Source: Kribbella pratensis (GTDB lineage: Bacteria; Actinomycetota; Actinomycetes; Propionibacteriales; Kribbellaceae). Taken from it: DNA of 64,000 nucleotides. Every line of letters starts with the position of its first letter. Within the stretch, counting starts at the first letter, position 1. Both the position numbers and the translations under genes were made by a program. Location: positions 492,358-556,357 of the forward strand of contig NZ_SODP01000005.1 in NCBI RefSeq assembly GCF_004365355.1, read 5' to 3'. The notes beneath the pieces were generated by a model. The model had not been told where the DNA came from. It saw only the letters and a program-made list of their open reading frames with translations, and did no database searches. This document shows positions 49,250-58,031 of the stretch, piece by piece.

Positions 49250-50827
49250 GTGCCGGTGACGGGGCGGGTGACAGGGCGGGTGACGGGGCGGCTGGCAGTG
49301 ACCGGCGGCCTGGTTGCCGACGGCACCGGCGCCGAACCCGTGCCCGGGACCGTGCTGATCGACGGCGACCGCATCATCGCAGTGTTGCCACCCGGCGCGA
49401 CGCCGTCCGGGGCAGAGGTCATCGATGCCACAGGCAACATTGTTGCACCGGGATTCATCGACCTTCACTCACATGCGGATTTCAGTCTGCGCACAAGTCC
49501 GGCCGCCGAGTCCCAGCTCGCGCAGGGCGTGACGACGCTGGTCGCGGGTAACTGCGGCTGGTCACCGTTCCCGATCACCGACCTCGAAACCCTGCGAGCG
49601 GGGACGGCGTTCCTCGGTCCGAAGCACGACTGGTCGTGGAACGATCTCGCCGGCTTCGGTGCCACGGTGGAATCCGCGGTGAACCTGGCTCTTCAGGTCG
49701 GTCACTGCACGCTGCGGATCGCGGTGATGGGGAACGCGCGGCGGGCACCGTCACCGGACGAGCTCCGGCAGATGCAGGAGCTGCTCCGGGTCGCTGCCGA
49801 CCAAGGTGCGGTCGGCGTCTCCACCGGGCTGATCTACGCGCCGGGTGCGTACGCGTCGCCGGAGGAGGTGGCCGCGCTCGTCGCCACCGCCGCCGAATGC
49901 GGCCTGCTCTACTCGACCCACATCCGCAACGAGGGCGCCGGGCTGCTCGCAGCACTGGACGAGGCGATCTCAGCCGCCCGTTCCGGTGGTGCGCGCCTCG
50001 AGATCTCGCATCTGAAGGCCGTCGGCAAGGCGAACCACGGTCTGGTCGCCGCGGCGCTCGAACGCCTCGAACAGGCCGATGATCTCGACGTCGGCTGGGA
50101 CGCCTACCCGTACACCGCTACCAGCACCACGCTCACCACCCGCCTGCCCACCTGGGCCTTGGCCGACGGCGCGCTCCTCGACCGCCTGGCGGATCCGACC
50201 GAACGCAAGCGGATCGCCGAAGCCCTCCGCGCCGACACCCTCCTGTCGCCGGACTCGGTCGTCATCGCTTCGCTGCCGCCCGGTCCCTACGAGGACTGCC
50301 GCGGCCTCAGCCTCACCGAGATCGCCCGGCGCGACGAGGTGGACGCCGCCGAGATCGTCCTGCGCATCCTCGAGAACCACCAGGCCGCCGTCAGCGTGGT
50401 AAACCACGCAATGAGCGAGGACGACGTCATCACCGTCCTGGAACACCCCCGCACAGCAATCGCCAGCGACGGCTGGATCATGGACGCCACCGGCCCCGGC
50501 CACCCTCATCCGCGCAACTTCGGCACCTTCCCCCGAGTCCTCGGCCACTACGCCCGCGAGCTGGACATCTTCTCGCTCGTTGAAGCCATCCGCCGAATGA
50601 CCTCGCTGCCCGCCTCCAGGCTCGGCCTCTCCGACCGCGGCACGATCAAACCCGGCGCAATCGCCGACCTGGTCGTCCTCAATCCGACCACGATCGCCGA
50701 CAAGTCGACGTACGACGCCCCCTGGCAACTGTCGGTCGGCGTCGAACACGTCCTCGTCGCTGGCCGGCTCGCGCTGTCGAACGGCAGACCCACCGGTCAA
50801 CGCCCTGGCCGCGTCCTCACTTCTTGA
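49250..50827 (+). CDS. N-acyl-D-amino-acid deacylase (D-aminoacylase)
   Basis: 525-residue amidohydrolase hydrolysing N-acyl-D-amino acids to D-amino acids. Motifs: GFIDLHSHADFSL with His73 and His75, the D-aminoacylase Cys102 in GNCGWSPFP, LIYAPGAYAS, STHIRNEG, EISHLKA and IASDGWIMD (catalytic Asp). GTG at 49250 with AGGAG seven bases upstream. The first residues are a VTGR repeat encoded by a 12-bp tandem repeat; the true fold starts at about RLAVTGGLVADGTG. Four bases behind the racemase gene. Its 3' end overlaps a convergent small gene by 11 bases. Confidence 0.92.
   Translation: MPVTGRVTGRVTGRLAVTGGLVADGTGAEPVPGTVLIDGDRIIAVLPPGATPSGAEVIDATGNIVAPGFIDLHSHADFSLRTSPAAESQLAQGVTTLVAGNCGWSPFPITDLETLRAGTAFLGPKHDWSWNDLAGFGATVESAVNLALQVGHCTLRIAVMGNARRAPSPDELRQMQELLRVAADQGAVGVSTGLIYAPGAYASPEEVAALVATAAECGLLYSTHIRNEGAGLLAALDEAISAARSGGARLEISHLKAVGKANHGLVAAALERLEQADDLDVGWDAYPYTATSTTLTTRLPTWALADGALLDRLADPTERKRIAEALRADTLLSPDSVVIASLPPGPYEDCRGLSLTEIARRDEVDAAEIVLRILENHQAAVSVVNHAMSEDDVITVLEHPRTAIASDGWIMDATGPGHPHPRNFGTFPRVLGHYARELDIFSLVEAIRRMTSLPASRLGLSDRGTIKPGAIADLVVLNPTTIADKSTYDAPWQLSVGVEHVLVAGRLALSNGRPTGQRPGRVLTS
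49256..49291 (+). repeat. 12-bp tandem repeat (VTGR) at the start of the D-aminoacylase gene
   Basis: GTGACGGGGCGG, GTGACAGGGCGG, GTGACGGGGCGG in direct succession, in frame, encoding VTGR three times just after the start codon. Copy number changes would stay in frame. Confidence 0.8.
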
Positions 50828-51065
50828 AGCGCTTCGGTTCCTGAGGCAGCGGGAGCGGGGCGCCGCTGGGAGTATCCGCCGCAGTCTCGAGCCAGCCGTC
50901 GTGCGCAGCCACCACACGCTCGACGTCGTCAGCCGCTGTGAACTCGACGACCCACGGGTGGTCCTCGTCGTCGTCCTCACCGTGGAACCGCCCGCGCCGA
51001 ACCTCCCCACCCAGCCGCTCGGCGACCGCGGCGGCATCGTCCCGCTCCCAGAAGTACGCGATCAT
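50817..51065 (-). CDS. Small hypothetical protein
   Basis: 82-residue protein starting MIAYFWERDDAAAVAERLGG (ATG at 51065; ATG at 51071 adds two residues). Composition is acidic with an HGEDDDEDHPW stretch, then VVEFTAADDVERVVAAHDGW and a Pro/Lys-rich tail. The pattern of alternating strands and helices suggests a small ferredoxin-like fold, as in many short actinobacterial proteins of unknown role. Divergent from dapF and convergent with the D-aminoacylase gene, overlapping it by 11 bases. Confidence 0.65.
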   Translation of the reverse strand: MIAYFWERDDAAAVAERLGGEVRRGRFHGEDDDEDHPWVVEFTAADDVERVVAAHDGWLETAADTPSGAPLPLPQEPKRFKK

Positions 51066-51201
51066 GCCCAAACGGTACGACCCGGGCCTGCACCACTGAC
51101 CAACGCCGCTCTGGGCGCCCGCCCGGTCGGCGGCTGAGCGTGCGCAGGCCCGTTGACCGAGGGTTGCTCAGTGGTGGACGTCCGCCCCGTACGCTTCTCC
51201 C

Positions 51202-52044
51202 ATGAGCACGTTTCCCTGGTTGAAGGGTCACGGTACGGAGAACGACTTCGTGATCCTCCCCGATCCCGACGGTTCCCTCCACGGTGAGTTGGACACCGGC
51301 CTGGTGCGGTTCCTCTGCGACCGCCACGCCGGCCTCGGCGCCGACGGCGTACTGCGGGTGATCCAGGGCGACAAGCAGTCGTACGTCGAGGACGGCGGCG
51401 ACTGGTTCATGGACTACCGGAATGCGGACGGTTCGATCGCGGAAATGTGCGGGAACGGCGTCCGCGTCTTCGTGAAGTACCTCGCGGACGCGGGACTGAT
51501 CGACGACAAGCCCGTCCGCGTCGGCACCCGCGCCGGTATCAAGGAGGTCTCCCAGAACGACGACGGCACGCTCACCGTGGACATGGGCGAGCCGACGCTG
51601 CCCGGTCCGGCCGGAATCGTGGTCGAGTCCAACGGTCACCAGTGGCCCGCGGTCCACGTCGACATGGGCAATCCGCACGCGGTCGCTTTCGTCGACAACC
51701 TGAACGAGCCGGGGAACCTGTGCGACCAGCCGGCCTGGTCGCCCACAAGCGCTTTCCCGCACGGCGTCAACGTCGAATTCGTCGTACGCCGGGATGCGCA
51801 CGACGTTCAGATGCGGGTCCACGAGCGCGGATCGGGGGAGACCCGGTCCTGCGGCACCGGCACCTGCGCGGTGACCGTGGCCGCGGCGCGACAGGCGCGC
51901 GACGAGCTGCCGGTGACGTACCGCGTCGGCGTACCAGGCGGTGAAGTGAGCGTCACGTGGCGTGCTGACAACCATCTCGAGCTGACCGGACCGGCCGTTT
52001 TGCATGCCCGTGGGGAGTTCGACCGGGCCTGGCTACCTGCCTAG
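51202..52044 (+). CDS. dapF: Diaminopimelate epimerase
   Basis: Cofactor-independent epimerase interconverting LL- and meso-diaminopimelate for lysine and peptidoglycan. Catalytic cysteine pair in EMCGNGVRVF and SCGTGTCAV. N-terminus MSTFPWLKGHGTENDFVILP is typical. 280 residues. It begins the dapF-hflX pair that normally follows miaA in actinobacteria. No strong ribosome site is seen before the ATG at 51202; TACGCT at 51190-51195 could be a -10 for a short-leader message. Confidence 0.97.
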   Translation: MSTFPWLKGHGTENDFVILPDPDGSLHGELDTGLVRFLCDRHAGLGADGVLRVIQGDKQSYVEDGGDWFMDYRNADGSIAEMCGNGVRVFVKYLADAGLIDDKPVRVGTRAGIKEVSQNDDGTLTVDMGEPTLPGPAGIVVESNGHQWPAVHVDMGNPHAVAFVDNLNEPGNLCDQPAWSPTSAFPHGVNVEFVVRRDAHDVQMRVHERGSGETRSCGTGTCAVTVAAARQARDELPVTYRVGVPGGEVSVTWRADNHLELTGPAVLHARGEFDRAWLPA

Positions 52045-52072
52045 ACCGGGAATCCCCATGCCGCGTGGGGCG

Positions 52073-52101
52073 TTGACGTAGTTAAACGGGTCGCCTGTAC
52101 T
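52073..52101 (+). promoter_or_regulatory. hflX promoter
   Basis: TTGACG (52073-52078), exactly 17 bases, TGTACT (52096-52101). Predicted start near 52108, about 20 bases before the ATG, with GGAAGG as ribosome site. Confidence 0.55.
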
Positions 52102-52128
52102 GGAGGCCCGTGCCACCATGGAAGGTAT

Positions 52129-53610
52129 ATGACGACCCATTCACATGCATACGACGAGACCACCGACGTCGAACTTGACCTGACTCAGGGCGAGGACTCC
52201 GGCGATTCGTTGACGGGTCACGATGAGTATGACCACGAGCTGAGCACCGAGGGCCTCGACCTGGAGGAGCGCCAAGCGCTTCGCCGCGTGGTCGGGATGT
52301 CCACCGAGCTGACCGACATCAGCGAGGTCGAGTACCGCAAACTGCTGCTCGAGCGGGTGCTGCTGGTCGGCGTCTGGACCGAGGGAAGCGCCGAGGACGC
52401 GGAGAACTCGCTGGCCGAGCTGAAGCTGCTCGCCGAGACCGCCGGTTCCGAGGTGCTCGACGGCGTGATCCAGCGGCGGAAGAAGCCGGATCCCGCGACG
52501 TTCATCGGCTCCGGCAAGGTGTCCGACCTGCGCAGCCTGGTCGCGTCGCTCGGCGCGGACACGGTGATCGCCGACGGTGAGCTGGCTCCCGCGCAGCTGC
52601 GCAACCTGGAGGACAAGCTCAAGGTCAAGGTCGTCGACCGGACCGCGCTGATCCTGGACATCTTCGCGCAGCACGCGAAGAGCAAGGAAGGCAAGGCCCA
52701 GGTCGAGCTGGCGCAGCTGCAGTACATGAAGCAGCGCCTGCGTGGTTGGGGTGGCAACCTGTCCCGCCAGGCCGGTGGACGCGTCGGTGCGGCCGGTGGC
52801 GGTATCGGTGGTCGTGGTCCCGGTGAGACCAAGATCGAGACCGACCGGCGCCGGATCAACACCAAGATCGCCAAGCTGCGCCGCGAGCTGAAGAGCCTCA
52901 AGGGCAAGCGTTCGACCCTGCGCCAGGAGCGTCGCCGCAACCTGGTCCCGTCGGTCGCGATCGCCGGGTACACCAACGCCGGCAAGTCCTCGCTGCTGAA
53001 CAAGATCACCGGCGCGGGTGTGCTGGTCGAGGACGCGCTGTTCGCGACGCTGGATCCGACGACCCGCCGGACGACGGCCTCGGACGGGCGCGTGTACACG
53101 CTGACCGACACCGTCGGGTTCGTCCGGCACCTGCCGCACGACATCGTCGAGGCATTCCGCTCGACGCTGGAGGAGGTCGCGGACGCGGACCTGCTGCTGC
53201 ACGTGGTCGACGGTTCGCACCCCGACCCGATGGCGCAGATCCAGGCCGTGCGCGAAGTACTGGCCGAGATCAACGCGATCGACGTGCCGGAGATCATCGT
53301 CATCAACAAGGCCGACCTGGCCGACCCGATGGCGCTGGCGCCGATCCTGCACCGTGAGCCGCACGCCATCGTGGTGTCGGCCCGTACCGGTGAAGGCATC
53401 GACAAGCTCCGCGAGCTGATCGAAGGCGGGCTGCCGCAGCCGCATGTCGCGCTCGACGTCCTGCTGCCGTACGACCGCGGTGACCTGGTCTCCCGGATCC
53501 ACTCCGAGGGCTCGGTCGAGCAGCTCGAGCACACCGCTGATGGCACCAGGGTCACGGCCCGGGTCCACCCGGCGCTGGCCGGCGACCTGACGCCGTACCA
53601 GACGGCCTGA
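52129..53610 (+). CDS. hflX: GTPase HflX
   Basis: 493-residue ribosome-associated GTPase that splits or rescues stalled ribosomes under stress. N-terminal HflX domain (about 65-240; FIGSGKVSDLRSLVASLGAD, then VELAQLQYMKQRLRGWGGN and GGGIGGRGPGETKIE), then a G domain with P-loop GYTNAGKSS, TLTDTVGF (G3) and NKAD (G4). An acidic N-terminal extension of about 60 residues (YDETTDVELDLTQGED) is usual in actinobacteria. It has its own promoter. The stop lies in a 13-bp direct repeat and is followed by a strong terminator. Confidence 0.96.
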   Translation: MTTHSHAYDETTDVELDLTQGEDSGDSLTGHDEYDHELSTEGLDLEERQALRRVVGMSTELTDISEVEYRKLLLERVLLVGVWTEGSAEDAENSLAELKLLAETAGSEVLDGVIQRRKKPDPATFIGSGKVSDLRSLVASLGADTVIADGELAPAQLRNLEDKLKVKVVDRTALILDIFAQHAKSKEGKAQVELAQLQYMKQRLRGWGGNLSRQAGGRVGAAGGGIGGRGPGETKIETDRRRINTKIAKLRRELKSLKGKRSTLRQERRRNLVPSVAIAGYTNAGKSSLLNKITGAGVLVEDALFATLDPTTRRTTASDGRVYTLTDTVGFVRHLPHDIVEAFRSTLEEVADADLLLHVVDGSHPDPMAQIQAVREVLAEINAIDVPEIIVINKADLADPMALAPILHREPHAIVVSARTGEGIDKLRELIEGGLPQPHVALDVLLPYDRGDLVSRIHSEGSVEQLEHTADGTRVTARVHPALAGDLTPYQTA

Positions 53611-53633
53611 GACGTAGACACCTGAGACGTAGA
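53606..53633. repeat. 13-bp direct repeat over the hflX stop
   Basis: CCTGAGACGTAGA at 53606-53618 and again at 53621-53633, 15 bases apart. The first copy contains the hflX TGA stop and the second would repeat an in-frame TGA, so this looks like a recent local duplication just before the terminator. Confidence 0.75.
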
Positions 53634-53670
53634 ACAGCCCCCGAGGTCCGATGACCCCGGGGGCTGTTCT
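53631..53670. terminator. Bidirectional terminator between hflX and the M6 protease gene
   Basis: AGAACAGCCCCCG (53631-53643) pairs with CGGGGGCTGTTCT (53658-53670). Inside, GGTC (53645-53648) pairs with GACC (53653-53656) around a CGAT tetraloop, giving nearly 17 paired bases. It ends three bases from the convergent gene's stop. Confidence 0.88.
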
Positions 53671-53673
53671 CGT

Positions 53674-56049
53674 TCACTTGCGCTTCGAGACCTGGACCTT
53701 CATCGAGGTGCCGGTCTTGGAAACGACCTTGATGTTGACCCCGTTGTTCGGGACCTTGACGCTGCTCGTCGGCTGGTCCGCGGTCCAGTACGACTTGCTG
53801 TCGTTGAACGTCGGAACGGCGTTCTGGCCACGGATGTAGCTCGCTTGCCCGTTGACGTGCAGGCTGAACGAGTCGGCCTTCTCCAGGCTGAACGGAGCGT
53901 CGTACGCCGCGACCCGCGGGCGCCAGAGCTGCCCGTCGAGACGGTTGATCGGCGTCGGGTGCGAGTCGATCGGCAGGATCAGACCCTGACCGGGGTGCTC
54001 GTTGGTGTTGTTGTCCTCCTGCGAGGTGTCCCAGTACCAGATCAGCAGACCGTCCTGGTACGGGAAGTGCTCGACCTTGTCGGGCAGCGTGCTCGCCCAG
54101 CCGAAGTTGTACGGGCCGGTCTGCAGGTTCTTGTCGTAGTCGACGTAGTTGATGTTCGACGCCAGGTAGTAGTTGTCGTGCTGGGTGGTGAACGACGAAC
54201 CAACCGCCGCGAAACCGTTCAGCGTCCAGCCGTCCGGCGACGTCTCCGCACCGGAGGCCACCACCGTGGTGGAGCCCGACGTCACCTTGATGTCGTCGGC
54301 GAAGAACCCGATCCCGCCGGCCGCCGGGTCGGTGGCGTAGCGGAACTGCAGCGTGATCGTCTTGCCGGCGTACGCCGACAGGTCGAAGGTCGCCGGCACC
54401 CAGCCGTTGCTCTTGCCGTCGATACCGTTGCCTTCGGCATCCTTCGTGATACTGCCCTTGATCGTCTTGAACCCGCTGCCGTCGTTGACGTCGACGTACG
54501 CGTAGTCACACGGGTCCGGACCGCAGTCCTCGATGTCCCAGTTGGCCTGGAACGTGAGGCTCGCGGGCTGGCCGGCCGGGAGCGTGACCTGCCGGCTCAT
54601 CGTGTGCGTGAAGTTGTTGCCCTCACCGCTCCACCAGTCCTTGGTGCCGACGGGCGGCTGGACGAGTTGGTGCTCGACCTGCTTCTTCGGCAGCGTCACC
54701 ACCAGCCCCTGGGCCTTCTTCGAGTTGTACTCGTGCGGGCCGAGGTCGACGGTCCGGTTCTGGCCGGCGTTCACGATCTCGTAGTCCAGCCAGCCGAGCT
54801 GCAGCTTGTCCCACGCGTTGAAGTCGGCCGCCTGCTCGCCGATGCCGCCGTCACTGGGTTTGCTGACGCGGCTCTGGGACATGATCGTCCACCAGTTCAC
54901 GCCGTTCTCGACCGCTGCGCCGGACGTGTCGTACTCGTCCGGCAGACCGAGGTCGTGACCGTACTCGTGCGCGAAGACGCTGATGCCGCCGTTCTCCGGC
55001 TGGATCGTGTAGTCACCGACGTACATGCCGGTGTCGCCGATCTGCGCGCCGCCGCCCGGGTTGTTCGCCGGGCCGCCCGGGAAGCCGGCGAACCAGCGGT
55101 GCGACCAGATCGCGTCCTCGCCCTGCCACGGGTCGCCGTCGGCCTGGTCGCCGCCGGCGTGCACGATCTGGAAGTGGTCGATGTAGCCGTCCGGCTCGTT
55201 GAAGTTGCCGTCACCGTCGTAGTCGTAGCGGTCCCACTGGTCGAACGACTTCAGGTCCGCGGTGATCTGGGCCTTGGTCCGGCCCTTGGCCTCCTGGTCG
55301 GTGACCCACTGGTTGACCGCGTCCTGGATCAGGTTCCAGGTGTTGCTGCAGACGTTCCCGCCGCACGGGTAGCCGTTCGAGCGGCCGTACCGCGCCTCGT
55401 TGTACTTGACCTTGACCCAGTCGGTGACCTCGCCGGACACCGAGTACCGGCCGGACGACTGCTTCTCGTAGTACTTCTTGACCGAGTTGCCGTTGCCGAA
55501 GTACAGGTCCTGGAAGTGCTGCTGGGTGTAGTCGGGCTGCCAGACGGTCGAGTTGTCGACCGAGCGGTCCGGCGCCGGGATCTGGTTGTGCAGCGGGCCG
55601 TCGAAGCGCGCCGGGCCCGGGACCGACGGCGCCGTGTCCTGGTCCGGGTAGTTCGGGTGGCGCTCGTTGCCGAACTCCGCGAGGACGACGAAGATCCGGT
55701 CGGTCTTCTCCCGGCTGAGCTCGACGTACTGGTCGACCTTGCCCTTGGCGTTCTTCGTGCCCTTGGCGCCGGCGGCCTTGGTACCGACCTTGACGACAGT
55801 GCTGCCGTCGCGCTGCTCGGGCTTGGCCTGTCCGTTGATGACCTGGGTCAGGGCTTCCTGCCGCAGCTCGCGACGCTTGTCCTCCTGCGGGCTGGACAGC
55901 TCGTCCGGCGCCGGCGCGGCCTCACTGGCGATCGGCGCCGACCCTTGCTTGGGCGGTGTGGCGGCGTTGGTTGCCGAGGCGGCGGCCATGCCGAGCCCGG
56001 TCGTCGCCGCCAGAGCCAGGCTGAACAGCCCGGCGGGTAGCTTGCGCAC
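53674..56049 (-). CDS. Secreted M6-family (immune inhibitor A-like) metalloprotease
   Basis: 791-residue exported zinc endopeptidase. Sec signal (LPAGLFSLALAATTGLGM), a propeptide, then the M6 catalytic domain with HEYGHDLGLPDEYD (HExxHxxGxxD zinc site) and a downstream Met-turn candidate WWTIMSQSR. Two Ca-type acidic segments (YDYDGDGNFNEPDGYIDHF) precede it. The C-terminal part (from about 500) has MAM/jelly-roll-like sheets. GTG at 56049 with a GGAGGGG site. Degrades extracellular proteins; the Bacillus relative cleaves immune peptides. Confidence 0.93.
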   Translation of the reverse strand: MRKLPAGLFSLALAATTGLGMAAASATNAATPPKQGSAPIASEAAPAPDELSSPQEDKRRELRQEALTQVINGQAKPEQRDGSTVVKVGTKAAGAKGTKNAKGKVDQYVELSREKTDRIFVVLAEFGNERHPNYPDQDTAPSVPGPARFDGPLHNQIPAPDRSVDNSTVWQPDYTQQHFQDLYFGNGNSVKKYYEKQSSGRYSVSGEVTDWVKVKYNEARYGRSNGYPCGGNVCSNTWNLIQDAVNQWVTDQEAKGRTKAQITADLKSFDQWDRYDYDGDGNFNEPDGYIDHFQIVHAGGDQADGDPWQGEDAIWSHRWFAGFPGGPANNPGGGAQIGDTGMYVGDYTIQPENGGISVFAHEYGHDLGLPDEYDTSGAAVENGVNWWTIMSQSRVSKPSDGGIGEQAADFNAWDKLQLGWLDYEIVNAGQNRTVDLGPHEYNSKKAQGLVVTLPKKQVEHQLVQPPVGTKDWWSGEGNNFTHTMSRQVTLPAGQPASLTFQANWDIEDCGPDPCDYAYVDVNDGSGFKTIKGSITKDAEGNGIDGKSNGWVPATFDLSAYAGKTITLQFRYATDPAAGGIGFFADDIKVTSGSTTVVASGAETSPDGWTLNGFAAVGSSFTTQHDNYYLASNINYVDYDKNLQTGPYNFGWASTLPDKVEHFPYQDGLLIWYWDTSQEDNNTNEHPGQGLILPIDSHPTPINRLDGQLWRPRVAAYDAPFSLEKADSFSLHVNGQASYIRGQNAVPTFNDSKSYWTADQPTSSVKVPNNGVNIKVVSKTGTSMKVQVSKRK

Positions 56050-56253
56050 GATTCCCCTCCGTGTCTTGGTAACGCAGTGTGATCAAAGCTCCCCCGAGCG
56101 TGTTCTGCGCGAGAGTACGGGGAAAATCCGCTCAGCTGAAGGAGAAACTGAGGAAAAGCTGTGAAGGTGCGGGGAAACCTGCACCCTGAGTACCTGTGCT
56201 TTGAGTAGTAGGGCTCACGCGCCGCGGTCGCGGTCCTTGGCAGACTGTGCCGC

Positions 56254-57369
56254 GTGGAACGCGAGACCGTCGACCTGCTGCAGCCGCTGTGGCGTGCGCT
56301 GGTGGTGTTCCGCATCATCACCTGGGGTTTCGCCTGCCTCGGCGTGTGGACCCGGTGGGACGGCATCGTCCGGCCGACCGGTGCGGTGCTCCAGCTGGCC
56401 GTGATGGGAATCTGGACGCTGATCTCGTCGATCGGCTACAGCCGGCGCTGGGGCCGCCGCAACACCCGGCTCGCGTTCGCGGACCTGATCGTCACGGTCG
56501 GCTGCATGTACGCGACCCTGTGGGCGCAGCCGCTGATCGATATCCGCGGGGGAGCCTCCGTGCTGACCTCGGTCTGGGTGGCCGGCCCGGTCCTCGCGCT
56601 GGCGATCTCGCGGGGCCGCGACGGTGGGCTACTGGGCGCGGCGACGATCAGCCTGGCGCTGCTGTCGCTGCGCGGTGTCGACAACGCGTCGAAGGTCCTC
56701 AGCAACGTCCAACTGCTCTTGGTGGCCGGTCTGGTCGTCGGGTACGCCGCCTCGACCATGCGCCGCGCCGGCGCCCGGCTCCGGTCGGCGATCGCGGCAG
56801 AGAGCGCGACCGCCGAACGGCTGCGGCTCAGTCGCTCGATCCATGACGGCGTACTGCAGGTGCTGGCGCAGGTCCAGCGCCGCGGTACGGCGATCGGCGG
56901 CGACGCGCTCGAACTCGCCGAACTGGCCGCCGAGCAGGAAGTTGCCCTTCGCACCCTGATGTCGACGCGGCCGGCCGTCGCGGACGGCGATCGCGTTGAT
57001 CTGTGCGGCTTGTTGTTGCCGCTGGCCACGACGCGGGTGGACGTCGTCGTACCGGCTGCGCAAGTACTGTTGCCCGCAGCCACGGCTGAGGAACTGGTTG
57101 CTGCGGTCAAGGAAGCGCTGAGCAACGTGTCCAAGCACGCCGGTCCGGACGCCCGCTCCTGGGTGGTCGTCGAGGAGCTGGGGGAGGGGGTCGTGGTGTC
57201 GATCCGCGACGACGGAATCGGCACGACACCCGCCCGGCTCGAACAGGCTCGCGCGGACGGGCACCTCGGCGTCAGCCAGTCGATCCGCGGTCGCATCACC
57301 GACCTGGGCGGCACCGTCACCGTCCGCACCGCCCCCGGCGAAGGAACCGAATGGGAGCTGAAGGTATGA
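56254..57369 (+). CDS. NarL-type sensor histidine kinase
   Basis: 371-residue membrane sensor kinase. Four to five membrane segments in the first 170 residues and little extracytoplasmic domain. HisKA_3-type H-box RLSRSIHDGVLQVLAQVQ with His197, followed by an HATPase domain (VKEALSNVSKHAG, SIRDDGIGTTP, GTVTVRTAPGEGTEWEL). GTG start at 56254. Overlaps the response-regulator gene (ATGA). The signal may be a membrane or cell-envelope state. Divergent from the M6 protease gene. Confidence 0.92.
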   Translation: MERETVDLLQPLWRALVVFRIITWGFACLGVWTRWDGIVRPTGAVLQLAVMGIWTLISSIGYSRRWGRRNTRLAFADLIVTVGCMYATLWAQPLIDIRGGASVLTSVWVAGPVLALAISRGRDGGLLGAATISLALLSLRGVDNASKVLSNVQLLLVAGLVVGYAASTMRRAGARLRSAIAAESATAERLRLSRSIHDGVLQVLAQVQRRGTAIGGDALELAELAAEQEVALRTLMSTRPAVADGDRVDLCGLLLPLATTRVDVVVPAAQVLLPAATAEELVAAVKEALSNVSKHAGPDARSWVVVEELGEGVVVSIRDDGIGTTPARLEQARADGHLGVSQSIRGRITDLGGTVTVRTAPGEGTEWELKV

Positions 57370-57998
57370 CACGCGTCATGATCGTGGACGACCATCCCAT
57401 GTGGCGCGAGGGCGTCGCACGGGACCTGGGAAGCCGCGGGTACGACGTCTGCGCGACCGCCTCGGACGTCCCGAGCGCGGTGAAGATCGCGCTGGCGACC
57501 CGCCCCGACGTGGTGGTGATGGATCTGCAGCTGGGCTCGGGCTCAGGTGTCGACGCGACGCGCGAGATCACCACGGCGTTGCCTGACACGCGCGTGCTGG
57601 TGCTGTCGGCCAGCGCCGAGCAGGACGACGTACTCGCGGCCGTGAAGAACGGGGCTTCCGGGTATCTGGTGAAGTCCGCGTCCCTGGACGAGTTCGACGA
57701 CGCTGTACGCCGTACCGCCGAAGGCGACGCGATCTTCAGCGCAGGGCTGGCTGGGCTCTTGCTGGGCGAATACCGTCGCCTCGGTGCCACCGGTCCCGAG
57801 GTCCCCCAACTCACCGACCGCGAAACCGAAGTCCTCCGCCTCGTAGCCCGGGGCCTCACCGCCAAACAAATCGCCACCCGCCTGGTCCTCTCCCACCGCA
57901 CAGTCGAGAACCACGTCCAAAACACCCTCCGCAAACTCCAACTCCACAACCGAGCCGAACTAGTCCGCTACGCCATAGAACACGGCCTGGACACTTAA
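57366..57998 (+). CDS. LuxR/NarL-type response regulator
   Basis: 210-residue response regulator. Receiver domain with acidic pocket VDDHP and phospho-acceptor Asp53 in VVMDLQLGSGSG, conserved Lys in GYLVKSAS; C-terminal LuxR-type HTH (LTDRETEVLRLVARGLTAKQ, then HRTVENHVQNTLRKL). ATG at 57366 overlaps the kinase stop, giving an obvious cognate pair. Target genes not evident; the divergent protease is a candidate. Confidence 0.95.
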   Translation: MTRVMIVDDHPMWREGVARDLGSRGYDVCATASDVPSAVKIALATRPDVVVMDLQLGSGSGVDATREITTALPDTRVLVLSASAEQDDVLAAVKNGASGYLVKSASLDEFDDAVRRTAEGDAIFSAGLAGLLLGEYRRLGATGPEVPQLTDRETEVLRLVARGLTAKQIATRLVLSHRTVENHVQNTLRKLQLHNRAELVRYAIEHGLDT

Positions 57999-58031
57999 CC
58001 CCCGTGCGACATACGCGCCGATGGGGGAGCG

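Noticed and set aside
53845..56040. A 731-codon plus-strand open frame opposite the M6 protease
   Set aside because: Low-complexity Val/Arg/Leu composition and no start context; the minus strand has a clear HExxH protease.
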